64,000 bases of DNA from an uncultured Caryophanales bacterium (lineage in GTDB: Bacteria > Bacillota_I > Bacilli_A > RF39 > UBA660), in NCBI GenBank assembly GCA_946544685.1, contig CAMNML010000004.1, positions 1-64,000 of the forward strand, read 5' to 3'. Below the pieces are notes generated by a model. It made no database searches. It worked only from the letters and a program-made list of their open reading frames with translations, and had not been told where the DNA came from. Below, piece after piece: positions 46,501-54,139 of this stretch; position 1 is the stretch's first letter; each line of letters starts with the position of its first letter. The position numbers and the translations under genes are program-made.

Positions 46501-48615
46501 TTTTCTTGAGAGATTTAGTCTTCCTCTTTTGTCATATCCTAATGATTTAACTATTATTTCGTCTCCTACTTTAACTACATCACTTGGTTTTTCTACTCTT
46601 TCTTCTGCTAGATGTGATACGTGAACTAGTCCTTCTGTTCCTGGCCATAGTTCTACAAAGCATCCGAAGTCTTCTACTTTTACAACTTTACCAGTGTATA
46701 CTTTTCCGTCTTCTACTTCTCTTACTACTTCTTTTATCATTTCAGCAGTTTTATTAATTATATCTTGATCACTGTGGTAAATTATTACTCTTCCGTCGTC
46801 TTCTAGGTCAACTTTTACGGCATTAACATCTGTTACTGCTTTTACATTGCTTGCCTCAAGAATAATTTTTGTTATCATTTCTCCACCTTTTCCAATAACA
46901 TCTTTAATCTTATTTGGATTTATTTCAAATGTCATTGTTTTTGGTGCATATTTTGATACTTCTTTTCTTGGTTCTGGTATTTGTGCTTCAATAACATCAA
47001 GTATTTGCATTCTTGCTTTTTTAGCTTGTTCTAGTGCTCCAGCAAGTATTTCTTTTGTTATTCCTTTTATTTTTATATCCATTTGAAGTGCACAGATACC
47101 TTTTCTTGTTCCTGCAACTTTAAAGTCCATATCTCCTAGGTGATCTTCCATACCTTGAATATCTGTTAGGATAGTATAGTCATCTCCATCAGTTATTAAT
47201 CCCATTGCGATTCCAGCTACTGGTGCTTTTATTGGTACACCTGCAGCCATTAATGCCATACATCCAGCACATATACTTGCTTGTGATGATGAACCGTTTG
47301 ATTCTAGTATTTCTGATACTACTCTTATTGTATATGGGAATTCTTCTTCTGATGGTATTACTTGAGAAAGTGCTCTTTCTCCTAAGGCACCATGTCCTAT
47401 TTCTCTTCTTCCTGGTGCTCCATATCTTCCTGTTTCTCCTACTGAGAATTGTGGGAAGTTATAGTGTAGCATGAATCTTTTTTCTGCTTCAAGTGATAGA
47501 CCATCTAGTATTTGATGTTCTCCTAATGCTCCAAGGGTAACTACACCTAATGCTTGAGTTTGTCCTCTTGTAAATAGTGCTGATCCATGTGTTCTTGGAA
47601 GTAGGTCAATATCTGTTGATAATGGTCTTATTTCATCCATTGCTCTTCCGTCTGCTCTAGTACGCTCTTTTACAACTATTTTTCTGAATATTTCATATTC
47701 GATTTCTTCTAGAACTAGTTTTACTTTTGTTAGTAATTCTTTTAGTTCATCGTCTTTTAAGTCTTGATTATCGTTCTCATATTTAGCAACTACATCTTCT
47801 TTTACTTTGTCTATTGCTTCATATTTTTCTATTTTATCTAGAATTCTCATAGCTTTATTTAAGTTTTCTTCTGATAAAGTTCTAACTTCTTGTTTTAGTT
47901 CATCTGTTATTTCTAGAACTTCATATTCCATTTTTTCTTGTCCACATTCAGCTATTATTTTTTCCTCAAATTCACACAATTCTTTTACTGCATCATGTCC
48001 AAACATAAGTGCATCTAACATGTCACTTTCTGATACTTCTTTCGATCCACTTTCTACCATGTTTATAGCTTCTTTTGTTCCTGCTACTGTAAGTTCAATG
48101 TCAGTAAGTTCTAGTTGTTCTGCAGTTGGGTTGATTATGAATTCTCCATTTATTCTTCCTACTTTTACTCCAGCTATTGGTCCATCAAATGGTATTTTAC
48201 TGATACTTGTAGCTAAGCTTGAACCGAACATTGCTGCTAGTTCTGGTGAGTTATCTTGATCTACTGATAGAACTGTGTTTACTATTTGAACTTCATTTCT
48301 AAAGTTTTCTGGAAACATTGGTCTCATTGGTCTATCTATCATACGTGCTGCAAGTGTAGCATTGTCTGTTGGTCTTCCTTCTCTTTTTATAAATCCACCT
48401 GGTATTTTACCTACTGAGTATAGTTTTTCTTGATATAGTACCATTAATGGAAAGAAGTCTGATAATACGTTTGCGTTTTTACTTACTACTGCAGTTGATA
48501 GTATTACTGTGTCTCCATATCTTACTAATACTGCTCCGTGTGCTTGTTTTGCTAGTTCTCCTATTTCTACTACTAATTTTCTTCCCCTGAAGTCTAATTC
48601 GTATACTTTTTTCAT
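46486..48615 (-). CDS. pnp: Polynucleotide phosphorylase
   Basis: 709 aa 3'-5' exoribonuclease: two RNase PH domains ([40 protein letters not shown]), a KH domain ([15 protein letters not shown]) and an S1 domain ([18 protein letters not shown]). It follows rpsO as in most Bacilli. It acts in the RNA degradosome. Confidence 0.99.
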   Translation of the reverse strand: MKKVYELDFRGRKLVVEIGELAKQAHGAVLVRYGDTVILSTAVVSKNANVLSDFFPLMVLYQEKLYSVGKIPGGFIKREGRPTDNATLAARMIDRPMRPMFPENFRNEVQIVNTVLSVDQDNSPELAAMFGSSLATSISKIPFDGPIAGVKVGRINGEFIINPTAEQLELTDIELTVAGTKEAINMVESGSKEVSESDMLDALMFGHDAVKELCEFEEKIIAECGQEKMEYEVLEITDELKQEVRTLSEENLNKAMRILDKIEKYEAIDKVKEDVVAKYENDNQDLKDDELKELLTKVKLVLEEIEYEIFRKIVVKERTRADGRAMDEIRPLSTDIDLLPRTHGSALFTRGQTQALGVVTLGALGEHQILDGLSLEAEKRFMLHYNFPQFSVGETGRYGAPGRREIGHGALGERALSQVIPSEEEFPYTIRVVSEILESNGSSSQASICAGCMALMAAGVPIKAPVAGIAMGLITDGDDYTILTDIQGMEDHLGDMDFKVAGTRKGICALQMDIKIKGITKEILAGALEQAKKARMQILDVIEAQIPEPRKEVSKYAPKTMTFEINPNKIKDVIGKGGEMITKIILEASNVKAVTDVNAVKVDLEDDGRVIIYHSDQDIINKTAEMIKEVVREVEDGKVYTGKVVKVEDFGCFVELWPGTEGLVHVSHLAEERVEKPSDVVKVGDEIIVKSLGYDKRGRLNLSRKEALK

Positions 48616-48633
48616 TTTTTACCTCCTTAATTC

Positions 48634-48663
48634 CAAAAAATAAAGACACTTAAAAAAAGTGCC
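48634..48663 (-). terminator. rpsO-pnp intergenic terminator/attenuator
   Basis: GGCACTT/AAGTGTC stem with a T-rich tail on the minus strand, between rpsO and pnp. It allows different expression of the two. Confidence 0.8.
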
Positions 48664-48675
48664 TGTTTTGTTTAA

Positions 48676-48945
48676 TTATTTTCTTAATCCTAATGATTTA
48701 ACTATTTCACGATATCTGTTTACATCTTGTTTTGCTAAGTAGTTAAGTAAGCTTCTTCTCTTACCAACTTTCTTAAGTAAACCTCTACGTGAGTGGAAAT
48801 CATGTTTGTGTTCTTTTAAGTGCTCTGTTAACTCAGTAATTTCTTCTGTTAAAATAGCTATTTGAACTTCACATGAACCAGTATCATTAGTGTCTTTACC
48901 GTATTTTTTTACGATATTTGCTTTTGCTTCTTTTGTTAAAGCCAT
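48676..48945 (-). CDS. rpsO: 30S ribosomal protein S15
   Basis: 89 aa: [15 protein letters not shown], then [22 protein letters not shown], the central-domain rRNA-binding helix-loop. Typical full length. Confidence 0.99.
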   Translation of the reverse strand: MALTKEAKANIVKKYGKDTNDTGSCEVQIAILTEEITELTEHLKEHKHDFHSRRGLLKKVGKRRSLLNYLAKQDVNRYREIVKSLGLRK

Positions 48946-49021
48946 TTTAATTCTCCTCTCTTTTTATATTCGCTTAATTCCTAGAAATACGTTGGAGTGC
49001 GTAATTCCAAGATATAAGTAC
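48946..49021 (-). promoter_or_regulatory. rpsO leader, candidate S15 autoregulatory structure
   Basis: The ~75-nt leader has TTGGA/TCCAA around ATTACGCAC and a second GGAATTAAGCG copy, so two alternative hairpins are possible. S15 leaders are common here, but I cannot match a specific class. Confidence 0.4.
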
Positions 49022-49027
49022 ATATTA

Positions 49028-49056
49028 AATATACAGTAAAATTTGTTTATTGTCAA
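49028..49056 (-). promoter_or_regulatory. rpsO promoter
   Basis: Minus strand TTGACA, 17 bp, TATATT. Confidence 0.75.
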
Positions 49057-49087
49057 GGATTTGTTTATATTAATTTTGTGTTAATTA

Positions 49088-49116
49088 TTGACTTCTTGTA
49101 TTTGTTATGTTAGAAT
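49088..49116 (+). promoter_or_regulatory. small-RNA promoter, unit 1
   Basis: TTGACT, 17 bp, TAGAAT. Identical boxes and spacing occur in all three units. Confidence 0.8.
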
Positions 49117-49122
49117 GTATGT

Positions 49123-49242
49123 AGTGAAGCAATACTTCATATAATAAAAAAGGATATGTCTGAAGTCGTGTTCAGACGTTTCCTCTAAATGTGGAATGCA
49201 TCTGATAACAACATTAGTTGAAATCAGATGCTTTTGTTTTTT
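49123..49242 (+). ncRNA. structured small RNA, unit 1 (candidate antitoxin RNA)
   Basis: About 120 nt from the predicted start to a T-rich tail. Hairpins in order: GAAG/CTTC near the 5' end; GTCTGAA-GTCGTG-TTCAGAC (49158-49177); a terminator GCATCTGAT/ATCAGATGC (49198-49231) followed by TTTTGTTTTTT. The 5' arm of the terminator (GGAA-T-GCATCTGAT) is complementary to the leader of the convergent peptide mRNA over 13 bp with one bulge. No coding frame with a ribosome-binding site was found. Confidence 0.7.
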
Positions 49243-49263
49243 AAGCAAGAGTCCGTAACTAAA

Positions 49264-49347
49264 CTATTTTTTAAATAGTAAAGCTAGTAATGCAAATATT
49301 ATGACAAATAAGCAAGATATTTTTTTTTTAGAATCATTTCTTGTCAT
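49264..49347 (-). CDS. 27-aa hydrophobic peptide, unit 1 (candidate type I toxin)
   Basis: MTRNDSKKKISCLF then a hydrophobic stretch (VIIFALLALLF) ending KK. Strong Shine-Dalgarno AAAAGGAGGA. One short transmembrane helix flanked by Lys/Arg, as in toxins that depolarise membranes. It is homologous to the 35-aa peptide of unit 3 (shared M-T-R/K-x-D-S/T, then LFVxIFxLL). Its transcript faces the small RNA and, lacking its own terminator, would run into the RNA's antisense. Confidence 0.7.
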   Translation of the reverse strand: MTRNDSKKKISCLFVIIFALLALLFKK

Positions 49348-49420
49348 AAATATCATCCTCCTTTTGAGTTATGTAATTTAAGCATGACTGGAGGAAGCAT
49401 CTGATTTTTCAAACATATCC
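49348..49420 (-). promoter_or_regulatory. peptide mRNA leader, unit 1, with SD-sequestering element
   Basis: The leader begins GGATATGTTTGAA, resembling the same element in the small RNA. It continues with AAATCAGATGCTTCCTCC. TCCTCC (complement of 49390-49395) can pair with the Shine-Dalgarno GGAGGA (complement of 49356-49361), and ATCAGATGC pairs with the small RNA. Confidence 0.6.
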
Positions 49421-49427
49421 TAATATA

Positions 49428-49456
49428 ATTATAACTTGTAATTAATTTGTGGTCAA
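49428..49456 (-). promoter_or_regulatory. peptide promoter, unit 1
   Basis: Minus strand TTGACC, 17 bp, TATAAT. Confidence 0.8.
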
Positions 49457-49483
49457 TATAAAATATTAATTTTGTGTTAATTA

Positions 49484-49512
49484 TTGACTTCTTATGTTTG
49501 TTATGTTAGAAT
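49484..49512 (+). promoter_or_regulatory. small-RNA promoter, unit 2
   Basis: TTGACT, 17 bp, TAGAAT. Confidence 0.8.
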
Positions 49513-49518
49513 GTATGT

Positions 49519-49640
49519 AGTGAAGCAATACTTCATATAATAAAAAAAGGATATGTCTGAAGTGGCATTCAGATGTTTTCCAAAAATCATTTGGTGGAAC
49601 ACCTGAAATCAACAGTAGTTGAAATCAAGTGTTTTCTTTT
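49519..49640 (+). ncRNA. structured small RNA, unit 2 (orphan)
   Basis: Same plan: hairpin GTCTGAA/TTCAGAT (49555-49574), terminator arms ACACCTGA/TCAAGTGT (49599-49632, one mismatch) enclosing TCAAC-AGTA-GTTGA, then TTTCTTTT. The target-facing arm differs from units 1 and 3 (ACACCTGA rather than GCATCTGA). The peptide gene and its -35 are deleted; only AGCAATATAAA remains of the far end. Confidence 0.65.
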
Positions 49641-49718
49641 GCTTTTATGCAAGAACTACAATGCTATAAGTTTAAAAACTATAGCAAGCAATATAAATTA
49701 TTAATTTTGTGTTAATTA

Positions 49719-49747
49719 TTGACTTCTTATATTTGTTATGTTAGAAT
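49719..49747 (+). promoter_or_regulatory. small-RNA promoter, unit 3
   Basis: TTGACT, 17 bp, TAGAAT. Confidence 0.8.
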
Positions 49748-49753
49748 GTATGT

Positions 49754-49871
49754 AGTGAAGCAATACTTCATATAATAAAAAAGGATATGTCTGAAGTCGT
49801 GTTCAGACGTTTCCTCAAAATTGGGTTGCATCTGAAATCAACAGTAGTTGAAATCAGATGTCTTTTGTTTT
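49754..49871 (+). ncRNA. structured small RNA, unit 3 (candidate antitoxin RNA)
   Basis: Hairpin GTCTGAA-GTCGTG-TTCAGAC (49789-49808) and terminator CATCTGA/TCAGATG (49829-49860) around TCAAC-AGTA-GTTGA, with tail TCTTTTGTTTT. Its last bases overlap the stop codon of the convergent peptide, so the two transcripts overlap at their 3' ends. Confidence 0.7.
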
Positions 49872-49977
49872 ATATGCCAATAATTACTTTTGCACTTAGT
49901 ATTACTACTAGTACAAGCAATATAAAAATTACAACAAAAAGTTTTGATATAAGTTTACTTGTATCTTTTTTTGTCAT
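49870..49977 (-). CDS. 35-aa hydrophobic peptide, unit 3 (candidate type I toxin)
   Basis: MTKKDTSKLISKLF followed by a long hydrophobic helix (VVIFILLVLVVILS) and AKVIIGI. Shine-Dalgarno AAAGGAGGA, 6 nt from ATG. A single transmembrane segment with a Lys-rich N-terminus. Paralogue of the unit 1 peptide. I do not recognise it as Fst, TxpA, BsrG or the holin-like toxin family. Confidence 0.75.
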   Translation of the reverse strand: MTKKDTSKLISKLFVVIFILLVLVVILSAKVIIGI

Positions 49978-50052
49978 AATATCGTCCTCCTTTTTGCTTA
50001 TGTTGTTTTTTGTGAGGTTGGAGGAAAACATCTGATTTTTCAAACATATCCT
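49978..50052 (-). promoter_or_regulatory. peptide mRNA leader, unit 3, with SD-sequestering element
   Basis: Leader GGATATGTTTGAAAA, then TCAGATG (pairs with CATCTGA of the RNA) and TCCTCC (complement of 50020-50025), which can pair with GGAGGA (complement of 49985-49990). Confidence 0.6.
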
Positions 50053-50058
50053 AATATA

Positions 50059-50087
50059 ATTATAACTTGTAATTAATTTGTAGTCAA
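50059..50087 (-). promoter_or_regulatory. peptide promoter, unit 3
   Basis: Minus strand TTGACT, 17 bp, TATAAT. Confidence 0.8.
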
Positions 50088-50138
50088 TATAAATTATTAA
50101 TTTTGTGTTAACATTTTAAAAGCAGTTTTATCTGTTCT

Positions 50139-50699
50139 TTATTTTACCCGTTCTTGTAGTTGTTTTATAATAGCATTTATATCTACAGTTGTAAAGTCGG
50201 TTGTGTCTATTATGATTTCATTATCATCTATTTTAAATTCTCTTGATTTTTCGTGTGTTTTTTTAAAATTTTCATAGTCATCAAACATTCCATTTGATAC
50301 AAGTCCTGAATGTCTTTCATCAGAGTGTTCTCTATTTAAAAATCTTTTATGTAATACTTCTAAGTCTGCTTCAAATCTTATTGTTATACATTTACAATTA
50401 TATTTATCTAGTAGGTTTTTTATAACTGGTATTGCTTCTTTTCCAAAGTTACTCTCAGCTATTATTGGTAATCCAACTTTTAGATGTTGTTCAATAATAT
50501 AGTAAAATATATCATAGCTATTTTTTCCTATTTTTCTTTTAGATTCATAGTCTGTATCATTATTGTTCATTGAGTCATATAGAACTTCTTTTATTTCATC
50601 CTTGCTGAAAAAAGGTATTTTTAATTCATTTGATATTTTCTTTCCATAGCTAGTTTTTCCTGCTGCTAAGTCTCCTGTAATAATTATTATTGTATTCAT
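50139..50699 (-). CDS. Small P-loop kinase (AAA/zeta-like fold)
   Basis: 186 aa. Walker A TGDLAAGKTSYGKK, then FFSKDEIKEVLYDS and an Arg-rich lid (HKRFLNREHSDERHSG). Resembles small-molecule or nucleoside kinases of the AAA_33/shikimate-kinase-like type. Substrate unknown. Start ATG at 50699 follows AAAGGA. It begins 12 bp after the lysozyme gene, so it is probably co-transcribed. Confidence 0.8.
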   Translation of the reverse strand: MNTIIIITGDLAAGKTSYGKKISNELKIPFFSKDEIKEVLYDSMNNNDTDYESKRKIGKNSYDIFYYIIEQHLKVGLPIIAESNFGKEAIPVIKNLLDKYNCKCITIRFEADLEVLHKRFLNREHSDERHSGLVSNGMFDDYENFKKTHEKSREFKIDDNEIIIDTTDFTTVDINAIIKQLQERVK

Positions 50700-50710
50700 T
50701 GTTTTTCCTT

Positions 50711-51880
50711 TCATTTTAAATACATTATGTCTATGTCTACATAGCCTAATATTCCATCTATTTTTCCATCGCTGCATTGTTGCCACATTACGTAGTCTCC
50801 TTGGTATGTGTTTTTATTTGCGTATTGTGCTACCCATGTATCATAGTTTAAGTCCCATATATTTTCTAAGTAGTATTTACTACTATATAATAAAGGTTTA
50901 TATCCTTTATTTTTTGTTTCTTCTAAGAATGTTGTTGCCATTTTATTTAGTGTATGAAAACTTATATTATATGTATTAAAATCTGTGAAGTTTTCCCAGT
51001 CGAAGGCGATTCCTAGTTTAATATCATAGTCTTTTATTAAATCTAGTACATAGTTTATTTCTTGTTTTACTTTTTCAATACTATTTGCGTTACTATAAAA
51101 GTATACTCCAACGTCTAGATTATTTTCTAGCGCATTTTCTATATTTGTTTTAAAGTATGGATCTGTGTATAGTTCTCCATCTACATATGATCCTCCTGCT
51201 TTTATCATTATGAATTCAGTTCCTGCATTTTTTACTGCATTAAAATCTATGTTTCCTTGCCATTTTGATACATCTATTCCTATTCTTGTATTATTCTTTT
51301 TATGAATACTCACTATATCTTTGAAGGCTACAAATGATTCTTCTTTTGGTTTATTTGTTTCTTTTGGTTTTTCTATAACATTTAAATTAAAGTCTTTTTC
51401 CGTTTTATTATTACTAGAGTCTACTCCTATATATTTTAAGTTATATGTTCCAATTTCATTTATATTATAGTTTCCTTCAACATAGCAGTTTGGTCTTGCA
51501 TCATAGTTATCTCCACACAATATACTATTTACTAAGTCTATATCGTTTCCTTTATATATTGTCAAGTTTTTAGCTAGTATTTTAGGTGCTTCAGTATCTA
51601 TTATATTTACTTTTATTTTTTCTTTATAAGTAAATATTTTATTCTTGTATTTTACTTCTAGTTCTTTTTCTCCTATAGTTTCAGTATCAATTGTATAATC
51701 ATTTATTAAATTAATATCTTCATTAATTATTTCTTTTAGTTTTATATCTGTGAATACTTCTATTTCTTGTTGTTTTAAAGTTATTTCAAGTTTGTTTTTA
51801 TTATACATTATTTTTAGTGTTATAACTGTTGTTAGTGATAGTACTATAACTATTGTTAACGGTATTATTATTTTTTTCAT
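50711..51880 (-). CDS. Membrane-anchored GH25 lysozyme with Ig-like domains
   Basis: 389 aa. N-terminal transmembrane anchor and two Ig-like modules (IIDTEAPKILAKN to EKDFNLNVIEK) paralogous to those at 2915-3802. The catalytic GH25 muramidase (about 195-389) has GIDVSKWQGNIDF, MIKAGGS, the Asp/Glu pair in AFDWENF, and VMWQQCSDGKIDGI. It cleaves the glycan backbone, likely during growth or spore release. Confidence 0.93.
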   Translation of the reverse strand: MKKIIIPLTIVIVLSLTTVITLKIMYNKNKLEITLKQQEIEVFTDIKLKEIINEDINLINDYTIDTETIGEKELEVKYKNKIFTYKEKIKVNIIDTEAPKILAKNLTIYKGNDIDLVNSILCGDNYDARPNCYVEGNYNINEIGTYNLKYIGVDSSNNKTEKDFNLNVIEKPKETNKPKEESFVAFKDIVSIHKKNNTRIGIDVSKWQGNIDFNAVKNAGTEFIMIKAGGSYVDGELYTDPYFKTNIENALENNLDVGVYFYSNANSIEKVKQEINYVLDLIKDYDIKLGIAFDWENFTDFNTYNISFHTLNKMATTFLEETKNKGYKPLLYSSKYYLENIWDLNYDTWVAQYANKNTYQGDYVMWQQCSDGKIDGILGYVDIDIMYLK

Positions 51881-51905
51881 ATTTATCCTCCTATTCCATT
51901 ATATC

Positions 51906-51932
51906 AAAAAAAATCTATATCATAAAGATATA
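51906..51932 (-). terminator. terminator after spo0A
   Basis: TATATC/GATATA then GATTTTTTTT on the minus strand, same type as after tuf. The 90 bp between it and spo0A also hold a 9-bp AACTAACAA/TTGTTAGTT hairpin (51956-51980). Confidence 0.6.
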
Positions 51933-52021
51933 AATTTTATACTACTCTCATCTTTTGAACTAACAAGAATTTATTGTTAGTTAAATCATGATTTAGTTCT
52001 TTGTCATCATAGATATAAATT

Positions 52022-52789
52022 TTAACACATTACTTTATTATCTAATCTTAGTTTATCCGCTATTGTTACAATGAATTCACTGTTAGTTGGTTTTGCTTTA
52101 TCTATGTCTACGCTATGACCAAATATTTCTTCCATTAGGTCCCAGTCTCCTCTATTCCAGCTTACTTCTATTGCGTGTCTTATTGCTCGCTCTACCCTTG
52201 ATACTGTTGTATCAAATTTGTTTGCTAGTTCTGGATATAGTTCTTTAGTTATTCCACCTATTGTTTCTGGTCTATCGTATAGTATTCCGATACCTTCTCT
52301 TATATATTGATATCCTTTTATATGTGATGGAATTCCTAGTTCATGTAGTATTTTTGTTATTGATATTTGTAGATTATTTTGTTTTAGATTTATATTTTTT
52401 CCTGATTTATTTTTACTATTATATACGTCAACTATTCTTGTTTTTAAGTCTTCTAAGTCAAATGGTTTTAGTATAAAGTAATTAACTCCATATTCTGATA
52501 CTTGCCTTATTACATCTTGGGCATTATAGCTTGTTTCTACTATTACGTTACATTCTAATTCTTTTTCTTTTAATTGTTGTAATACATATAGTCCATCTTT
52601 TTGTGGCATTATTAGGTCAAGTAATACAACATCGAAGTTGTTCTTTTCTTGTTCTAATAGTTTTATCCCATCTAATCCATTATGCGCTGTTTTATATATT
52701 TCTATGTTTTCATTGTCTTTGAAGTATTCTTTTACCATATCTACTAAACTTACATTATCGTCTATCATTATCACTTTTATTTTTTCCAT
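52022..52789 (-). CDS. spo0A: Sporulation master regulator Spo0A
   Basis: 255 aa. Receiver domain with acidic pocket Asp10/Asp11, phospho-acceptor Asp58 in VVLLDLIMP and Lys in FILKPF. The C-terminal Spo0A DNA-binding domain (ITKILHELGIPSHIKGYQYIREGI, then TVSRVERAIRHAIEVSWNRG) is characteristic. Start ATG at 52789 follows GGAGA; the 8-codon extension is not supported. No spoIVB is adjacent. Presence implies a sporulation programme. Confidence 0.97.
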   Translation of the reverse strand: MEKIKVIMIDDNVSLVDMVKEYFKDNENIEIYKTAHNGLDGIKLLEQEKNNFDVVLLDLIMPQKDGLYVLQQLKEKELECNVIVETSYNAQDVIRQVSEYGVNYFILKPFDLEDLKTRIVDVYNSKNKSGKNINLKQNNLQISITKILHELGIPSHIKGYQYIREGIGILYDRPETIGGITKELYPELANKFDTTVSRVERAIRHAIEVSWNRGDWDLMEEIFGHSVDIDKAKPTNSEFIVTIADKLRLDNKVMC

Positions 52790-52865
52790 TTTTATTCTCC
52801 TATCTAATTGCAAATTTATTATACAACAAACTACATTAAATTATAAAGAATGAAAAAGTTCTAGT

Positions 52866-52884
52866 TTTGTCGACATTTGTCGAT
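52866..52884. promoter_or_regulatory. tandem 0A boxes upstream of spo0A
   Basis: TTTGTCGAC (52866-52874) and TTTGTCGAT (52876-52884) on the plus strand, start to start exactly 10 bp. TTTGTCGA is the 0A-box core and 10-bp direct repeats bind Spo0A dimers, so spo0A is probably autoregulated. Confidence 0.7.
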
Positions 52885-52889
52885 TTTAA

Positions 52890-52919
52890 TCAAAAGAAGT
52901 CGTTTGTTAACAACTTCTT
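52890..52919 (-). terminator. terminator of the pgk-flippase-GT4 operon
   Basis: AAGAAGT/ACTTCTT stem over the GT4 stop codon, followed by TTTTGATT. Confidence 0.65.
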
Positions 52920-54138
52920 AATTTTTTAATCCATTTTTAATAACATCTTTTGTTCTTCCTAAAAATGTTTTTTTAGTTTTATTTTCTCCTATTGTTTTTT
53001 TATAAACATCTAATACTCTTTCTGCATAGTATTTTGATGAGTATTCTGATGTTGATATTTTTGCTTGTTTACCTAATTTTTTTATTAAGTTATTATTATT
53101 TATAAGTTCATCTATTTCTTTTCTATATTCTTTTTTATTTTTAAATGTAAATCCATTTAGTCCGTCTATTATAGTGTTTCTAAATGATTCATCATCAATG
53201 CATACTACTGGCATACCTGTTGACATTGCTTCTATTAGTGTTAATCCTTGTGTTTCTGTTGTTGATGCGGTTACGAATATTGTTCCTATATTATAGTAGT
53301 ATGGAATATTTTCATATGGTACTTTTCCTGTGAATATTATATTATCTTTTAGTTTTTCACTTCTTTTTACATATTTATCATAATCAGGGCCACTTCCTAC
53401 TATAAGTAGTTTTACATTTTTATTTTTCTTTACAAAGTATTCTTGATTATCTATTAAGAATTCTACGTCTTTTTCTTCTGCTAGTCTTCCTACATATAGT
53501 ATTATAAAGTCATCATTTTTAATATTTAAATCATTTTTTATTTTTTGTAGTTTTTTACTATCTATATTTTCTTTGTGGAATCTTTCTGTTTCTATTCCTG
53601 TTGGTATTATATGTACATTTTTATCTACTTTGTATTTTTCTTTGAATAGTTTATATGCTTTTTTTGTTGGAACTATTAGTTCTTTTGCTGTTTTGTCACA
53701 ATAAAATTTTGTTAGATATTCTACTATTTTTTTACTTGTATCGTTAAAGTATCCTTTTGTTATATAGTGTACATAGTCCTCATACATTGTGTGGTATGTG
53801 TGTACTAGTGGAATGTTTAGTTGTTTTGCGATTATTCTTGCGAATGTTCCTATTCCAAATTCTGTATGTGAGTGTATAACATCTAGATTCCATTTTTTTA
53901 TTGTTTTTATTGCTCTTACTGGGTATATTCCAGTTAATCTATAGTCATATATTCCTGTTGGTATTCCAGGTATTCTTATTATGTTTTTTTCGTATTTATA
54001 TGTCATATTTTCAGGATTTACAGTTACTATGAATACTTGGTGTCCTTTTTTTCTTAGAGCTCTTTCTAGCATTTGAATACTTGTTGATACACCATTTATA
54101 TATGGTGGATATGTGTCTGTAAATATTCCTATTCTCAT
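52918..54138 (-). CDS. Family 4 glycosyltransferase, diacylglycerol glucosyltransferase-like
   Basis: 406 aa GT-B enzyme. MRIGIFTDTYPPYINGVSTS and HSHTEFGIGTFARI are typical of MGS/alr-type glycolipid synthases of Firmicutes and Mollicutes. C-terminal EX7E motif in TETQGLTLIEAMSTGMPVV. It probably glucosylates diacylglycerol to build membrane glycolipid or a lipoteichoic-acid anchor. One base downstream of the flippase-like gene. Confidence 0.9.
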   Translation of the reverse strand: MRIGIFTDTYPPYINGVSTSIQMLERALRKKGHQVFIVTVNPENMTYKYEKNIIRIPGIPTGIYDYRLTGIYPVRAIKTIKKWNLDVIHSHTEFGIGTFARIIAKQLNIPLVHTYHTMYEDYVHYITKGYFNDTSKKIVEYLTKFYCDKTAKELIVPTKKAYKLFKEKYKVDKNVHIIPTGIETERFHKENIDSKKLQKIKNDLNIKNDDFIILYVGRLAEEKDVEFLIDNQEYFVKKNKNVKLLIVGSGPDYDKYVKRSEKLKDNIIFTGKVPYENIPYYYNIGTIFVTASTTETQGLTLIEAMSTGMPVVCIDDESFRNTIIDGLNGFTFKNKKEYRKEIDELINNNNLIKKLGKQAKISTSEYSSKYYAERVLDVYKKTIGENKTKKTFLGRTKDVIKNGLKN

Positions 54139-54139
54139 T

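Larger units (their letters stand above)
49068..50111. repeat. tandem array of three RNA/micropeptide units
   Basis: TATTAATTTTGTGTTAA occurs at 49068-49084, 49464-49480, 49699-49715 and 50095-50111. The four copies bound three direct-repeat units of 396, 235 and 396 bp. Units 1 and 3 have a plus-strand small RNA and a convergent minus-strand peptide gene; unit 2 keeps only the RNA. The layout is that of a type I toxin-antitoxin locus (par/Fst or TxpA/RatA style). No transposase or integrase is nearby. Confidence 0.85.

Noticed and set aside
49787..50035. 82-aa plus-strand frame over unit 3
   Set aside because: It runs through the RNA terminator and antisense to the 35-aa peptide, has no ribosome-binding site and is not conserved in unit 1.
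49068..50111. CRISPR or transposon interpretation of the tandem array
   Set aside because: Only three long units with internal promoters, terminators and peptide genes; no short spacers, no transposase and no target-site duplication beyond the shared 17-bp direct repeats.
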